Shown: in pieces, positions 1 to 10,182 of the stretch
How the letters are laid out: each line of letters starts with the position of its first letter
How positions within the stretch are numbered: the stretch's first letter is position 1
NCBI GenBank assembly: GCA_033558025.1
Contig: JAUCEF010000014.1
Location: forward strand, 1,302,001-1,366,000
DNA: 64,000 nt
Reading direction: 5' to 3'
From: Phytophthora sp. 'mugwort'
Lineage: Eukaryota; Oomycota; Peronosporomycetes; Peronosporales; Peronosporaceae
Translations under genes and position numbers: made by a program
Notes under the pieces: model-generated
What the model saw: only the letters and a program-made list of their open reading frames with translations
Database searches by the model: none
What the model was told of the DNA's origin: nothing

Positions 1-950
1 CATTAGTCGCCGTCCACTCCAGGTAAACACCAAGCCTCTATCAAAGTACGTCAGGCGGGGCAGTGCTGACACCATGTCAGCTTTCTCAGGTGCCATATCC
101 ACTCCTCCGTACGTAGTACAACTGTGAATCCCGGTTGCCCAGATGTCATCGTCCAGCCTGAGCCCGTTGTGGTGCGACGCTACGATGGTTGACCGAGACA
201 TACACCTGGCGGTCCACCGCGGGTCCCGACCCGTCGGCCAACACGTCACCGACAATTAGCATTTGCGGTGTGGAGTGTAGGCCCATTGACCCACTGTCAC
301 TGCTGCCAGTGCTAGTAGCTCGACTTTCAAGTTTGGTATCGCCAGATCGCCGTGGTTTCGTGACAGGGAAGTCACGGTTCCGTTCAGCCACGCTCGTCCG
401 TTCACTGGTCTGCCGTGAAGCGTCCATGCCAAATGAAGTTGTGAATTCGCCTCTGGAAAACCGCCACTATCGTCGTCGTCGGCCATTGGTGTCGGCCTAT
501 GTAGAGCAGCTTTGCGATGACTATGGCTGCGACCAAGAGGCTCCGCTGATCGTTTTCTGGGATGCGAGAGCTAGTCTGGTCACGAGTTTTTTGTGCGCCA
601 GCTCCCACGTGTAGTCCACGTCCGGGTTGCTGCCCACTTGAATCCCGAGATATCTTGGAAGTTAGTCTGTTGCCGGGAGCCGAAGAGGTGATGGTAATGT
701 CGGCGAGCTGTGATCCGCCTCCGGATTCAGAGCAATCACGTGGGTTTTGCCTTCGTTGAGTTTGAGGCCCGAGGCCAGCGCGAAAATGCGTGTAATGGCC
801 ATGATGATCGGTATTTCTCGGGCGAACCGTACATACGAGGCCGTATCGTCCGCGTAGCCCCCACCCCACATTTTAGGTTCTTTCTCGAGGGAGCTGGTTG
901 AGAGTAGCTCTGACATGAGAATAAGCAATTCTTCATCAGATTCAAGTTAT
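1..950 (-). mobile_element. LINE (non-LTR retrotransposon) reverse transcriptase, degenerate 3' part
   Basis: Read on the minus strand, about 928 to 662 encodes the catalytic heart of a LINE-type reverse transcriptase: GGYADDTA with the YADD box at 856-845, followed by FALASGLKLNEGKTHVIAL, the usual spacing of the palm domain. Downstream pieces in shifting frames (about 486-256) give RRIHNFIWHGRF and RAWLNGTVTSLSRN, a conserved C-terminal segment of oomycete LINE polyproteins. Several frameshifts and stops separate the pieces, so it is a pseudogene. The element runs off the left edge of the window. The N-terminal endonuclease is not seen; sequence above about 950 already belongs to another element. 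Confidence 0.8.
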
Positions 951-1099
951 TTAGGGACAGAGAAGGCAGAGGGGAATTGGTTTATGCCGAGTCCGGCCGG
1001 TATCCACCGGTATCCACCGGAGGATAGCGCTGGCGATAGCAGTCACATGATGATAGCAAACGACCGGACATGGCTACATGTCGATAGCATCGTAATCGA

Positions 1100-2458
1100 C
1101 TTAGGTAGTTACATAGCGACGCTTAAAACCGCTTCCACTGGCCGAGCAATCTACAGCTCGATGACATTACGTTCGCGAACTATTTCTACCTCATGTACCC
1201 TGCTAGCTCGCTTCATGATACACTTACAAAGGCAAATCGCCAGTTGCAAAACAAGAAGAAGGGCCTCATCGGGAGGGGTGGATTTCTTAGATGGATTGGA
1301 TTAAAACTCGCGATGGCGTTGGAGCCAAGGCGAGGACCAGTGCGCAGCTATTGGAATAAAGTAGTTCCAGAGGGTTGTGTCGGCACGGCATGAGCCGCCA
1401 CACATCCTAGACCATCACGAGTGCCCTTTGGTCTCCTGCCAAGTAAGACCACCAGCAGATGATCCATGGTACGCCGTTCGTCCACTAATTGCGGCTTTTA
1501 ATAAGCAACGGCAAGCGGTTGTGACTCCAGGAGACATGCTATGCGTGGACGAGTGCATGCGTATGTGAAAGGGGACGAGAGGAAAGTATACGCCCGGCGG
1601 AATCCCCCATTTGACTAAATCAAAAGAAAACCAGAAGGTGTTGGCGCGGAAATCGAGCCCATCGCTGATGGAATACTGGAATCCTTCTTGGCATCGATAT
1701 TGGAAGGAGTGCACGCCAGCGGTTAAAGCCGTATAATGCGGAATTTGGAGAAGGTACATCAATAGTACTCCACCTGGCACAGCTATACGCGGGTAGCAAC
1801 CGCACCATTGTTGCAGACACGCTTTCGCATCGGTAAAGACGCTGGTGCAACTTGAGAACTTGAAATGACTTTTCTTCATTGAGGTTGTTAAAACCGCTTC
1901 ACGGGAGTTTCCGAAAACCTTACTTCTCGGAGTGGGCAAATGCAGACCACCGGCGACGATGGCGTACACGAACACTGTCACTTCCCGCAAAAGTCGTTCC
2001 CCGATTCGAAATAGGCGAAATAATCGGATTTCGAATCGGAGAACGACTTTTGCGGGAAGTGGCAGTGTTCATGTACGCCATCGTCGTGTCATTACAGATG
2101 GAGAAGTTCGTACCGAGCGGTACGAGAAACGAATTCCGAGACCAAACATGGTGGAGCGGCTATGTGACTGCTTCTCGGATGTAAAAATTTACGATCACTA
2201 TCGACAGAGCTCGCTCGAGATTGAGCGAGAATGGACGACAAAAGCTTGGGTCCATCTATATTTGCAACGGTGTTAGGTATGGCGACGGTAGACGCCTATC
2301 TAGCGTACCGCTATGATCAGTCCAACAAAGACATATTATTGTCGGAATCAGTGGAATTTGGAAAGTTCGTGACATCCCGAGCTTACCACTCATATTCAAC
2401 GATTATATTACGAATCGCGTCACTCGAGGAGGGAATAATGATCGTAATCTGGTACTAG
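1100..2458 (+). mobile_element. piggyBac-type transposase, degenerate
   Basis: A chain of plus-strand coding pieces in changing frames reads as a piggyBac-derived (DDE_Tnp_1_7) transposase: ITFANYFYLMYPAS near 1160, LAMALEPRRGPVRSYWNK near 1310, VVTPGDMLCVDECM near 1520 (contains a likely catalytic Asp), then an IVAD-type segment near 1800, EKRIPRPNMVERL near 2120 and GMATVDAYLAYRYDQSNK near 2280. Stops and frameshifts break it at least four times. A 133-bp inverted duplication (1954-2086) sits inside the coding sequence. No terminal repeats or TTAA target sites were identified. It is a dead copy; the family assignment rests on motif order. Confidence 0.75.
1954..2086. repeat. Near-perfect inverted repeat, 58-bp arms
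   Basis: Arms 1954-2011 and 2029-2086 are reverse complements with three mismatches, separated by 17 bp. The arms lie inside piggyBac coding sequence, so this is an inverted duplication of transposase sequence and not a transposon end. On RNA or single-stranded DNA it would fold into a long hairpin. Confidence 0.95.
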
Positions 2459-3285
2459 GTTCCAGCGCACTCACTGCTTGCATTTCGGGCTAGCGTTGTC
2501 AACAATGATAAATGTTTTTATGAATATTCCTCTTTGCATTCATGTTGATATATATATGAACGATGTACTTCATCGTAGAAATTCTGTAGGAACGTATATC
2601 AAGACGGAATAATGTGAGCTTATGCCAACAAGTGTGCAGCCAGACTCGACGATACCTTCGATAAAATGATCTCAGTAATAGACGTAAATCTCATGCAAGC
2701 AAACAGAACATTAATCCTGCTCAGACCCACAAACACGACGAAGCAGCTCATCGTGATGCGCGATCTCTGGATTCATCCCCGGTGCACACCCAGATCAATG
2801 CATCTCCCTCGGTTTGAGCAGTACTTGATCTTTTTACCACACCACACGCTGCTAACTTCCTCGGTGTTAGCGATGATCACCTGAATGGCAGCCGAACAAT
2901 CTTTGAATGGAGGCATGTTCTCACGGACGGCAAGCTAATCACTGTCTCATCTCGAAGTCTTCCTGTGTATTAATATCCAATGTGGTCTCTCGTGAAAAAT
3001 GTGCGCTTAGTTGTACGTCTCTGGCGACAAATACATGTATCCCCCAGCCGCTGGCGCGGAAAATGAATAACGTTAAGTAGCCGTTTTATTGGCAAGGCGT
3101 ATCTTTGTATGCAACGCTAAATTACCGACTCTTAGTTAGATTGTGGATTTAGTCACTCACACTTAAATGGGCCAAGAAGGGATTGATAGTAATCTGAAAA
3201 TAATAGCAATAGCAGTAATAATATTAACAATACTAATATTAATATAGCGCTGACCTTAAAGTAAAAACTAGCAATTAATGATAAT
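2459..3285. other. No gene recognised; AT-rich low-complexity DNA at right
   Basis: Only short frames without recognisable motifs are present. About 3185-3310 is AT-rich and dominated by imperfect ATA/AAT and ACA-type triplets, which creates a spurious hydrophobic minus-strand frame. A similar AT-rich stretch, partly in reverse complement, follows the hAT element at about 6153-6235. Confidence 0.5.
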
Positions 3286-3738
3286 ATGAACAATGATAAT
3301 ATCACTACTAATTTTAAAAGCCCAACAGCCGCGCGCAATGGGTGGTTTTCCCGCATTCCAGCAATTTTCCCCGCCCGTCCTTCATTCTATTCCCTCATTC
3401 CTCGATTCCCCAAGCAAAAGCCACACCCTATGACGTGCGCAAAGAGAGACTGCTGCTGGGACGACGTGCCGGAGACGGCTCCTTGCTCTATCTGTGGGCG
3501 TCTGGGCATCATCTATGGTAAAACGAGCTATCCGCCGAGGCACCGCTATCGAAAAGTTCCGCTGTCCTCAAAAACGTGTATTGTATCCTTAGCTCTGACA
3601 CTAATACGACGCTCCCCCAGATTTTGTAGTCGCGAGTGCGTTAACACCTTCCTGTATCCTGATATCGACTCCCAGGAGCTCACTCAAAGCAGTCTTTCGG
3701 GTATTCCGCTGTCGAGCAGGCAACGGAGGTCGACTTAA
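3286..3738 (+). CDS. Hypothetical Cys-rich open frame, 150 codons
   Basis: I do not recognise this frame. Its first part overlaps the low-complexity AT stretch, so the true start, if any, is later; a Met at about residue 49 (near 3430) precedes the interesting part. It has a dense Cys pattern (CAKRDCCWDD, then APCSICGRLG) and a distal FCSRECVNTF, which recalls treble-clef zinc fingers with FCSxxC motifs. The cysteine spacing is suggestive but not diagnostic. It could be a captured zinc-finger exon, part of the neighbouring hAT element, or chance. Confidence 0.25.
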   Translation: MNNDNITTNFKSPTAARNGWFSRIPAIFPARPSFYSLIPRFPKQKPHPMTCAKRDCCWDDVPETAPCSICGRLGIIYGKTSYPPRHRYRKVPLSSKTCIVSLALTLIRRSPRFCSRECVNTFLYPDIDSQELTQSSLSGIPLSSRQRRST

Positions 3739-3879
3739 GTCAAGAGGAGTTGGAATAGAAGTCAGAACCTGTAACAGCATCCCGGCCGGCATCACGGACC
3801 TCAAATCAACAAGACTGATCCCGTTTGGAAGCTGATACATCAACTCGCGACACTAGTTCCATATAAAGGCAAGGCACTA

Positions 3880-6160
3880 AGTCACATTTGCCTCATGTAT
3901 TTGAAGACAAAAACATGGAAGGAGTCCCTCTGTAAAACCAGTAACTCAACCAACGCCAATACGCACTTAATAGCCGCCCACGAAGACCATGACTTGGCCG
4001 TGAAGGAGCAACACCGTCGGCTAAAACGGGCGGACCACTACATCGTTGATGTGACCACGAAGAAGAGTGCGAAGCACCATGACCCTTACGATTCGTGGCC
4101 AAAGGAACTGCAGCCGGCCAAGCGCCAGAACACATGGTGGAAGGCACAAGGCACTCAGGCTCAAATCACGGGGCACATTGCTCGTTGGCCTTTTCTGGAC
4201 GATGCGTTTGATATTTTGATGAAGACGGCTCCTGTTGAATGCTTATCGATTTCCTATATGCTTCTATGCTTTTAGGGTTACCATACAACATGGTTACGAC
4301 GGCGGCCTTTCGTGACCTTATTGTAGGGCACACTGGTGACCCAGACGCTGATATACCTGCCAGCCAGACGTACAACGACATCTTGGACAACCAGTATGAA
4401 ACATTTGAGAAGGAAGCTCCGGCGCTGATGCCCGGGGAGTTTAAGGAGCATGTGGAGCACAATAGTTTGAACTAATAACTCGAAAAACTGTGTTGTGGGT
4501 GCTCATGTGGATTCATCGACAGACACTGGCAACCACGATTCCGCGCCCTTATAACTGAAACCAAAAATGACGGATACGACTCAGTGAAGGTAGTATCGTT
4601 ACACGACAAGAGATATAAAGGCCCGATATGACTTGGATGTGTAGAAAATGGGCCGATTACAATCTCATACACGGCCGCAGCGGCGAGGAAGGTTTCGAGG
4701 CAGTTTGATACCACGTCGCAATCAGACTGTACAATGCATGCCCTAAATTTGTGCATCGGGTACGGTATTAGCCTAAAAGAGAACGTGGGGACCGGCTACG
4801 TCAAAGACCCGAATACAAATAAATTCGTCAAGAAGAAAAATTGTTGTCATCGAAGGTGGAGCTTTTCCAGAAGGCGATGCTGTCATCCGAAAATTGCGAG
4901 CTTTGAATAATTTCTTCGCTTCTAGAAAATCACCTGAACTCGTTGCCCGCCTCAGAGAGGTTCAGAGTTTCCATAAACTTCGCAAGCTTGCAGCACAGAA
5001 AGACGTGGATGTTCGATTTGCATCGACTGTTAAGCGCCTTCAACGCTCTATTATCAACTACCCAGCATTCCAAGCGTTTTCAGAATTCAGACGTCTCGAA
5101 TAACACAAAGAAAGTGTTCAACGGCATCACCGATGTGTAGTGGGAGTTAGTCGCCCAAATGGAGGCCATCCTGCAGCGGGTAGCGGAACTTGCCCTAGTT
5201 CCGCTACCCGCGGTGTCAAAATCTACAAGCTGATATCATCCACGATGTACGTTCGGTTACGAGTGGCTACAGCGCATATGGACTCGTACCAATTCGCGTC
5301 GTATTATTTGAGAGCCACGATATACAGACACCGATGAGAGAAAATTTTGCGCGTGTGGAGTTGAAGTTGACCGATTTATCTACTCTGGCCCAACGGTGCA
5401 TCAAGCGTACGTTACATCAGATAGCGCAGCGGCTACCAAAGCCTGGTGTGCCTACGAGAATGGCATTACTTCTCAATCCCCGCACGAAGACGTCTTCCAA
5501 AAACTATTGCCGTATCCGCGGCACAGCATATGCGATGACGGAAAATGGCGCGAAGGAGCTGCTGCGGATAGAATACCGCGTGATGTATGGCGTTGACGCA
5601 GCAAATACGGATGAGGAAAGATGACTCAGCAGCGTCTGCTTCGAGTTCGCCTGGGGACTGCAGTGGTGCTTCTGATATGGAGAGAGATTTGTTATGCGGG
5701 AAACAATCTCCCAGCCTGTCAAAGAGAGTACGGTAAACGCCACACTGAACACTAAGGCCGATGCTGTGGTGGAGGAGTGGCTGAGTCATTCAATGGAGTG
5801 GGCGAAAGTTGCGAAGCAGCAATATGCAGACAGGTTCGAGTGCGAACAGGTAGTTGCAGAGTTGACTATACGCAACAAACGAAAGCGCGAGTGTGGAACG
5901 TTAAGCAGCTTTGCCAACGTATTGATGTGTACCGCTGGTTTGCTGAGATTGGCCAGGCCAAGTATCCGTCGACCGCGAAGCTAGCGCGTGTCTAGAGCGC
6001 GTGTTTTCGACAGGTTCTTTTGTAATGAGTCCATTGCGCACAAAGGACAGACAATGAGAGAGCGCAACGACAGCTGGTCATCCGCCACAACCATCACGAA
6101 ATCCAACGCATGGATAAGGAGAAGAGAAAAGCTCGAGAGGCTCTGTAGCCATTATATTAG
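3880..6160 (+). mobile_element. hAT-family transposase, degenerate
   Basis: Successive plus-strand pieces give the layout of an oomycete hAT transposase. There is a zinc-finger/BED-like N-terminus with NANTHLIAAHEDH (about 3940). LPYNMVTTAAFRDLIVG (about 4270) follows, then the hallmark DCTMHALNLCIGYGI (about 4725), KLRALNNFFASRKSPE (about 4890) and DSYQFASYYLRAT (about 5280). The hAT dimerisation region WFAEIGQAKYPSTAKLARV ends near 5995, and a tail of STGSFVMSPLRTKTDNER comes near 6010-6060. Frames shift and stops interrupt throughout, so no intact transposase can be made. A 14-bp perfect inverted duplication at 5176-5211 lies within the coding sequence. Terminal inverted repeats and the 8-bp target duplication were not found. 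Confidence 0.8.
5176..5211. repeat. Perfect 14-bp inverted repeat, 8-bp loop
   Basis: GCGGGTAGCGGAAC at 5176-5189 is followed after 8 nt by its exact reverse complement at 5198-5211. It lies inside decayed hAT coding sequence. It resembles in miniature the 58-bp inverted duplication in the piggyBac relic. Confidence 0.95.
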
Positions 6161-6434
6161 TGATAGTATTAGTCATATTATCATTATTGCTGATATCGCC
6201 GTTTTGATTTATTAGTAAAAATGATAAAATGAATTTGCAGAGCTGGACGTCAATATCATTATGGCTACTACAGCAAATTCCCACTACATGTACTATCAAT
6301 CCCTGGCCCACGAGTCGTGCTGGTTAAAAATATCCCACCACAGCATACGAAGCCTTTGCCCCACAATCATTTCCCCCCATAATCGTTCGTATCTTCGGTA
6401 ATGCGTTTAGCAATCTCCTTACGATCCAGTACCC
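6161..6434. other. Intergenic, no gene seen
   Basis: AT-rich low-complexity DNA to about 6235, then unremarkable sequence leading into the promoter region of gene A. Confidence 0.6.
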
Positions 6435-6449
6435 TCTCATTCTTCAGCT
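6435..6449 (+). promoter_or_regulatory. Oomycete-type initiator candidate of gene A
   Basis: CTCATTCTTCAGCTT lies 16-30 bp upstream of the ATG at 6465. It matches the core YCATTYY of the oomycete Inr element, which in Phytophthora usually overlaps the transcription start close to the start codon; the flanking-promoter-region half is only partly matched. It supports the chosen start of gene A. Confidence 0.5.
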
Positions 6450-6464
6450 TGCACTGAAACAGCC

Positions 6465-7843
6465 ATGAACTTCTCCGAGACCTCGTCTGAAGACATCGGG
6501 ACGGTGAAAGATGCTCTGAGCTTCATCGACTTTTTCAACACGATGTTGAGCGACAACGAATCCGTATATGACAAGAATCCCGGTCCTCAGCTTTTGATTT
6601 CATCTTCCATCCCTACCACCAAAATATTATCACGACAAAAAAAGTGGAGAAAATTAAACCCTCCTGATTACACGACACAGATCCAGCGGAACAAGAAAGC
6701 GGAGCTTCAACTAATACGTGATCAGACTCGCGCACTCGAGCAACAAGTCGACGAGATAAAGCGACAGAAACCAAACATGGCAGCGATGAAGAAAGACGGT
6801 GGCGACCCCCAACTTGCTGTCCAGCAGTATCTATCGAAGGTGCTTCTCGCCACAGAATATGACAATCGTCGACTTTCCGAGGAGACAAACTACAAGATGC
6901 TGACTCAGGTTGTCGAAGCAGATAAACAATTGCGCCAGATCATACAGAAGCGATCACTGCTCCAAGTAAGTGCGACATATTCCATGTCTGTGGGGGTGAA
7001 TAGAACTAATTTAGTGTATGTAGGGAATCAATTTTGTTTTTGGCAATGAACCCACGTCGAGTTATTCGTTCGCAGCGTTCAAGAACAACAAGTCCATTGT
7101 GGACCACCTGGAGCAAAAGGTAGCCAACCTCTACTTGGACTCGGGGTCGATCTTTCAGAGCGAACCACCATCGGCTATCAGGTGTAGCATGCAGATGAAA
7201 CACGATAAAGTTCGAGGGAAAACGGCTGAAGCTCTCTCAACGACTCCCATGTTGTGTCCGATGGAAGTCGCAGCTGAGATCTGCTGGAAAGACTTAAGTA
7301 TTCCTCGCCTTTGTCCGGACAAATGGGCGCGTTCTGTAAGTTGGAACTTTTCATATTGCCGGTATCAAATCATCAGCAATGTTCGCTAACATTGCTGTTA
7401 CTTTACTGTGGATTTTCCAGATCAAGGGGAAACAGCTTAACTCATTCGAGAAGAACTGGATCCTCACCCTGCAGTGTCAATCCTACGTCAAGGAAGTCAA
7501 AGGAACTCAGTTTCTGCGCAAATACATCGAACCAAACCGCATTGTTATCATCAAGGCCGACGTCATGATGCTCAACAATGAGGGACTGCAGTTTCGAGAC
7601 CAAACCTGGACGATCATTTCGCGCTCCGAGACAAATCCAAACGCTTCGGTTGTGCGGGTGTGCGAGCACATTTACTTGGATCGTCACGTGGGAGTGGCCT
7701 CCGCTCGTCCGGAAGACGTGGACTTCGCTCAGAATGTGGTGCTGAAGAACATGAGTTGGAAGCTGCGAGAGCACACGCAGCACCTGCAAGCCACCCTCGT
7801 GGACGAAATGGAAAAACGGGGCGTATTGACAATGGGCGTTTGA
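6465..7843 (+). CDS. M96-like family protein A, 411 aa, two introns
   Basis: Exons 6465-6965, 7024-7335 and 7421-7843 join in frame (both introns phase 0, GTAAGT donors, AG acceptors, 58 and 85 bp) to give 411 residues. Exon 1 carries the family opening TVKDALSFIDFF, a basic stretch ending in NPPDYTTQIQRNKKAELQ and a heptad-like coiled coil, a bZIP-like layout, then a second helical segment LLATEYDNRRLSEETN. Exons 2-3 form the C-terminal half that is usually annotated as START-like in this Phytophthora family. The family is named for M96, a mating-induced transcript; molecular function is not established, and DNA binding is an inference from the basic region. From early exon 2 to late exon 3 the DNA is almost identical to gene B, while exon 1 is well diverged. 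Confidence 0.85.
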
Positions 7844-7917
7844 CCAAGTTAATGTTTCATAAGCAAGTACTAAGTAAATGTTATTGTAATGATTATGTAA
7901 GAAAGACAAATAGTATT

Positions 7918-8119
7918 GTGAATTCCTGTCAAACTTGCCGATGCTGGTTTGTTCATCAACAAGGGTTGAATTGGCCCATACAATTCTCAAGTTATTTTGC
8001 AAACCCATTCCATATGTACGGCAAGGTTTCGCCTAAGTCCGATTACGTACTTAGTGGTTAACTCAGTCGTTTGGGTTTCGTTTGGCGCGTCGATTCAACC
8101 AAGCGACCGCGGAAACTTT
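7918..8119 (+). repeat. Dispersed repeat, copy 1 (about 200 bp)
   Basis: This stretch downstream of gene A is a diverged copy of 10997-11206. Shared blocks include AAACTTGCCGATGCTGGT, AAGTCCGATTACGTACTTAG and GCGTCGATTCAACCAA, in the same order and orientation. It is probably a MITE or a solo fragment of a larger repeat; no coding sense was found. Confidence 0.8.
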
Positions 8120-8770
8120 TAGATGACGCTGTCTCCCGCGAGCTCGGTTGAACGGCGTAATGTATTGCGTGGTGGGTGCTCCACGAGGAGCGCAACACTA
8201 TCCCATTTTTTTTTTGTACGAACACTCGCGATCAGTTCCATAATTTGCCATATACATGTAAAATGGGTTATACCAGCACCGTGACCTGCTCGCACTCGCA
8301 GCAACGCTGTAAACACGCCGTGTGAGCTTCGCTCACAGTGTTTCAGAAACCGATCACAAGGCGACAGATTCGTGGTGAACCTCAACGTAGATCACTGGCA
8401 AGATGGAATCATCCGTCTGTAGTGATTTAAAAGATGGAAGACTATCGGACCTGTTGTTAAAGGCGTTGCATCCGAAGCTTGACTTGTGTGGATATGGAAC
8501 GATGTTGCTGAAAAGCTTTTCAGGTCGTCCACGAAGTCGTGCAGCTTGAACTCTATAGCAGACACTTCCAGCTTCTTCTTTTCTTTTCTGTGCGTGACTT
8601 TCTTCTTCAAGGTGACAACGAGCACATACAAAATAGCGCTGCCATGAAACTCACTCTTCTCTTTTCCATTGGCAACATGATGGAACGCTCGAGTACACGT
8701 GACTGCAGATTTATTCGGGCCGCATACGCGGGGTTGGTTGGTACCGAATTAGACCGGACCCATACAGTCA
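8120..8770. other. No gene recognised
   Basis: Frames on both strands are short and without recognisable motifs. Confidence 0.5.
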
Positions 8771-9421
8771 ATGGTTACGCCTCACGAAGTGAAGTTCATC
8801 GGAAAGAACGTGACGAATCTGGCTATTAATCCCAGCATCTTATCATGCCAGAAAAAGGTGAAGTTTTCTGGAACAGGGCTACTGAGAAGTAGGCGACAGC
8901 TGTCCTCAGGATCCAATGAAAACCTGTCAGATGGCGATCCGACGGTAGAGTCTGTGCGATTCGAACGGTCGAGCAATACAGTTTTTGCTTCCTATGTGGT
9001 AGGTTGTTCTCGTCTTCTTGTGTTCGATGCTCGACACACTGTGTCATCTGACGTCGTACATTGGTTATTAAAGAAGATCAGACCCTCCACATGGCGTAAA
9101 CATGCACATCGATGGACACAGCAGGAAATTTCTACTATGACTACTTCATTCTTCATAAGGGGGTTTGCAGGAAGATCGCGAACGACACCTTTGGCTACCG
9201 TCTTACTTACCCCGTACCAGGCGCCTAGTCGTTCAATTGAAATAGACAGCTCAGTGGGTGTTCTATTCCATTATAAGCCCCTAGGCGTTCAAATGCAGTG
9301 CAAAGTCAAAAGCCAGAAGAAATCCGTAGCCACTAAAACTGTACATGCAAAATTCAGAAGACCGATAAGGGCCACAGCCCAAAACTCTACTATTTCTGCG
9401 CATCATCCAGCTTCAGTGTGA
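8771..9421 (+). CDS. Hypothetical open frame, 216 codons
   Basis: I do not recognise this protein. It is rich in Ser, Lys and Arg, lacks a signal peptide or membrane segment, and shows no motif I can name. The frame crosses the left arm of a 30-bp inverted repeat (9195-9228) that pairs with 10154-10182, so its last third may be transposon-derived. It could be a chance frame; no start context or introns support it. Confidence 0.2.
   Translation: MVTPHEVKFIGKNVTNLAINPSILSCQKKVKFSGTGLLRSRRQLSSGSNENLSDGDPTVESVRFERSSNTVFASYVVGCSRLLVFDARHTVSSDVVHWLLKKIRPSTWRKHAHRWTQQEISTMTTSFFIRGFAGRSRTTPLATVLLTPYQAPSRSIEIDSSVGVLFHYKPLGVQMQCKVKSQKKSVATKTVHAKFRRPIRATAQNSTISAHHPASV
9195..9228 (+). repeat. Inverted repeat, left arm (pairs with 10154-10182)
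   Basis: The reverse complement of 9195-9228 matches 10154-10182 apart from a 4-nt indel and two substitutions, sharing CTGGTACGGGGTAA and GACGGTAG. The arms bound about 925 bp that contain a CCGT microsatellite (9850-9865) and a Helitron 3' terminus. No target duplication is evident. Confidence 0.75.
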
Positions 9422-10063
9422 GGAGCGGGCCGAGACGAGCGATGCAGACAGTTCGCTCAGCGTGGTCAACGAGTAAGTATATGTTGAAACCACACTGCAC
9501 TCATCATTCAGAGTTTTTACCTCAATACTGCAGCGGTGCAGTCTCGACGCAGCAAGAAGCTCGAGCTCTCCCATTTGGCGTCATGTCTTCTCTTATTAAA
9601 GCGATGTACGCTTCGTCAATTAGTCCTACCAAATCATCTAACCCTCTCATGAACTCCGTCAATACAACGATGTAGTCGTCGATCGAACGGGCAAGACGAA
9701 ATTGGAGACAACTGAACAAACTGGAGCCAATGTCGTCTGGTATATGTTGAAGTGTAAGATGGTTGAAGTGAGGAACGAGAGATACTTGGAGGAGGTAAAA
9801 GGAGAAGGGAGTGCATTCGTCTATCCTAAAACTCAATGCTAACGTCGCTCCGTCCGTCCGTCCGTCTCTGTCACGCCATAACGTGATTCTAGACGCAATC
9901 TCATTGGCTGCCGAGCGCAGCGAAGGCGGCCCTCATTCGCTAAAACAATCTTCCGTCGAAGGTGGCCATTGGTGGAAATAAGATTAAACGATTGGTTGAA
10001 AATTAATATATATTTTTATGTGGGCCTGACGGGCTTTCAATATACTGGGACCAAAACTAAACC

Positions 10064-10094
10064 CACCGCCGCGTAAGCGGCGGTGCTCGGCTAG
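10064..10094 (+). mobile_element. Helitron 3' terminus
   Basis: A perfect 9-bp stem CACCGCCGC/GCGGCGGTG (10064-10072 and 10077-10085) closes a GTAA loop. CTCGGCTAG follows directly (10086-10094), then T. Helitrons end in CTRR preceded at about 10 nt by a GC-rich hairpin and insert between A and T; all three hold here. The 5' end (A then TC) could not be fixed, so the length is unknown; about 9840-10063 is the minimum plausible body. No Rep/helicase coding is seen, so this is a non-autonomous or truncated copy. Confidence 0.7.
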
Positions 10095-10153
10095 TGCTTA
10101 CAATTTAAACAGGTTATGCAATTGGTGATTTGCTTAAACTCGAGTTAACCACA

Positions 10154-10182
10154 TAGGCGTCTGGTACGGGGTAAGACGGTAG
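10154..10182 (-). repeat. Inverted repeat, right arm (pairs with 9195-9228)
   Basis: Partner of the arm at 9195-9228. Confidence 0.75.

Noticed and set aside
3153..3356. Minus-strand frame encoding a very hydrophobic, membrane-like peptide
   Set aside because: It is a translation artefact of AT-rich triplet repeats; no start context or conserved feature.
3185..6235. AT-rich stretches on both sides of the hAT element considered as its terminal inverted repeats
   Set aside because: The similarity is low-complexity and imperfect, without defined ends or an 8-bp target duplication.
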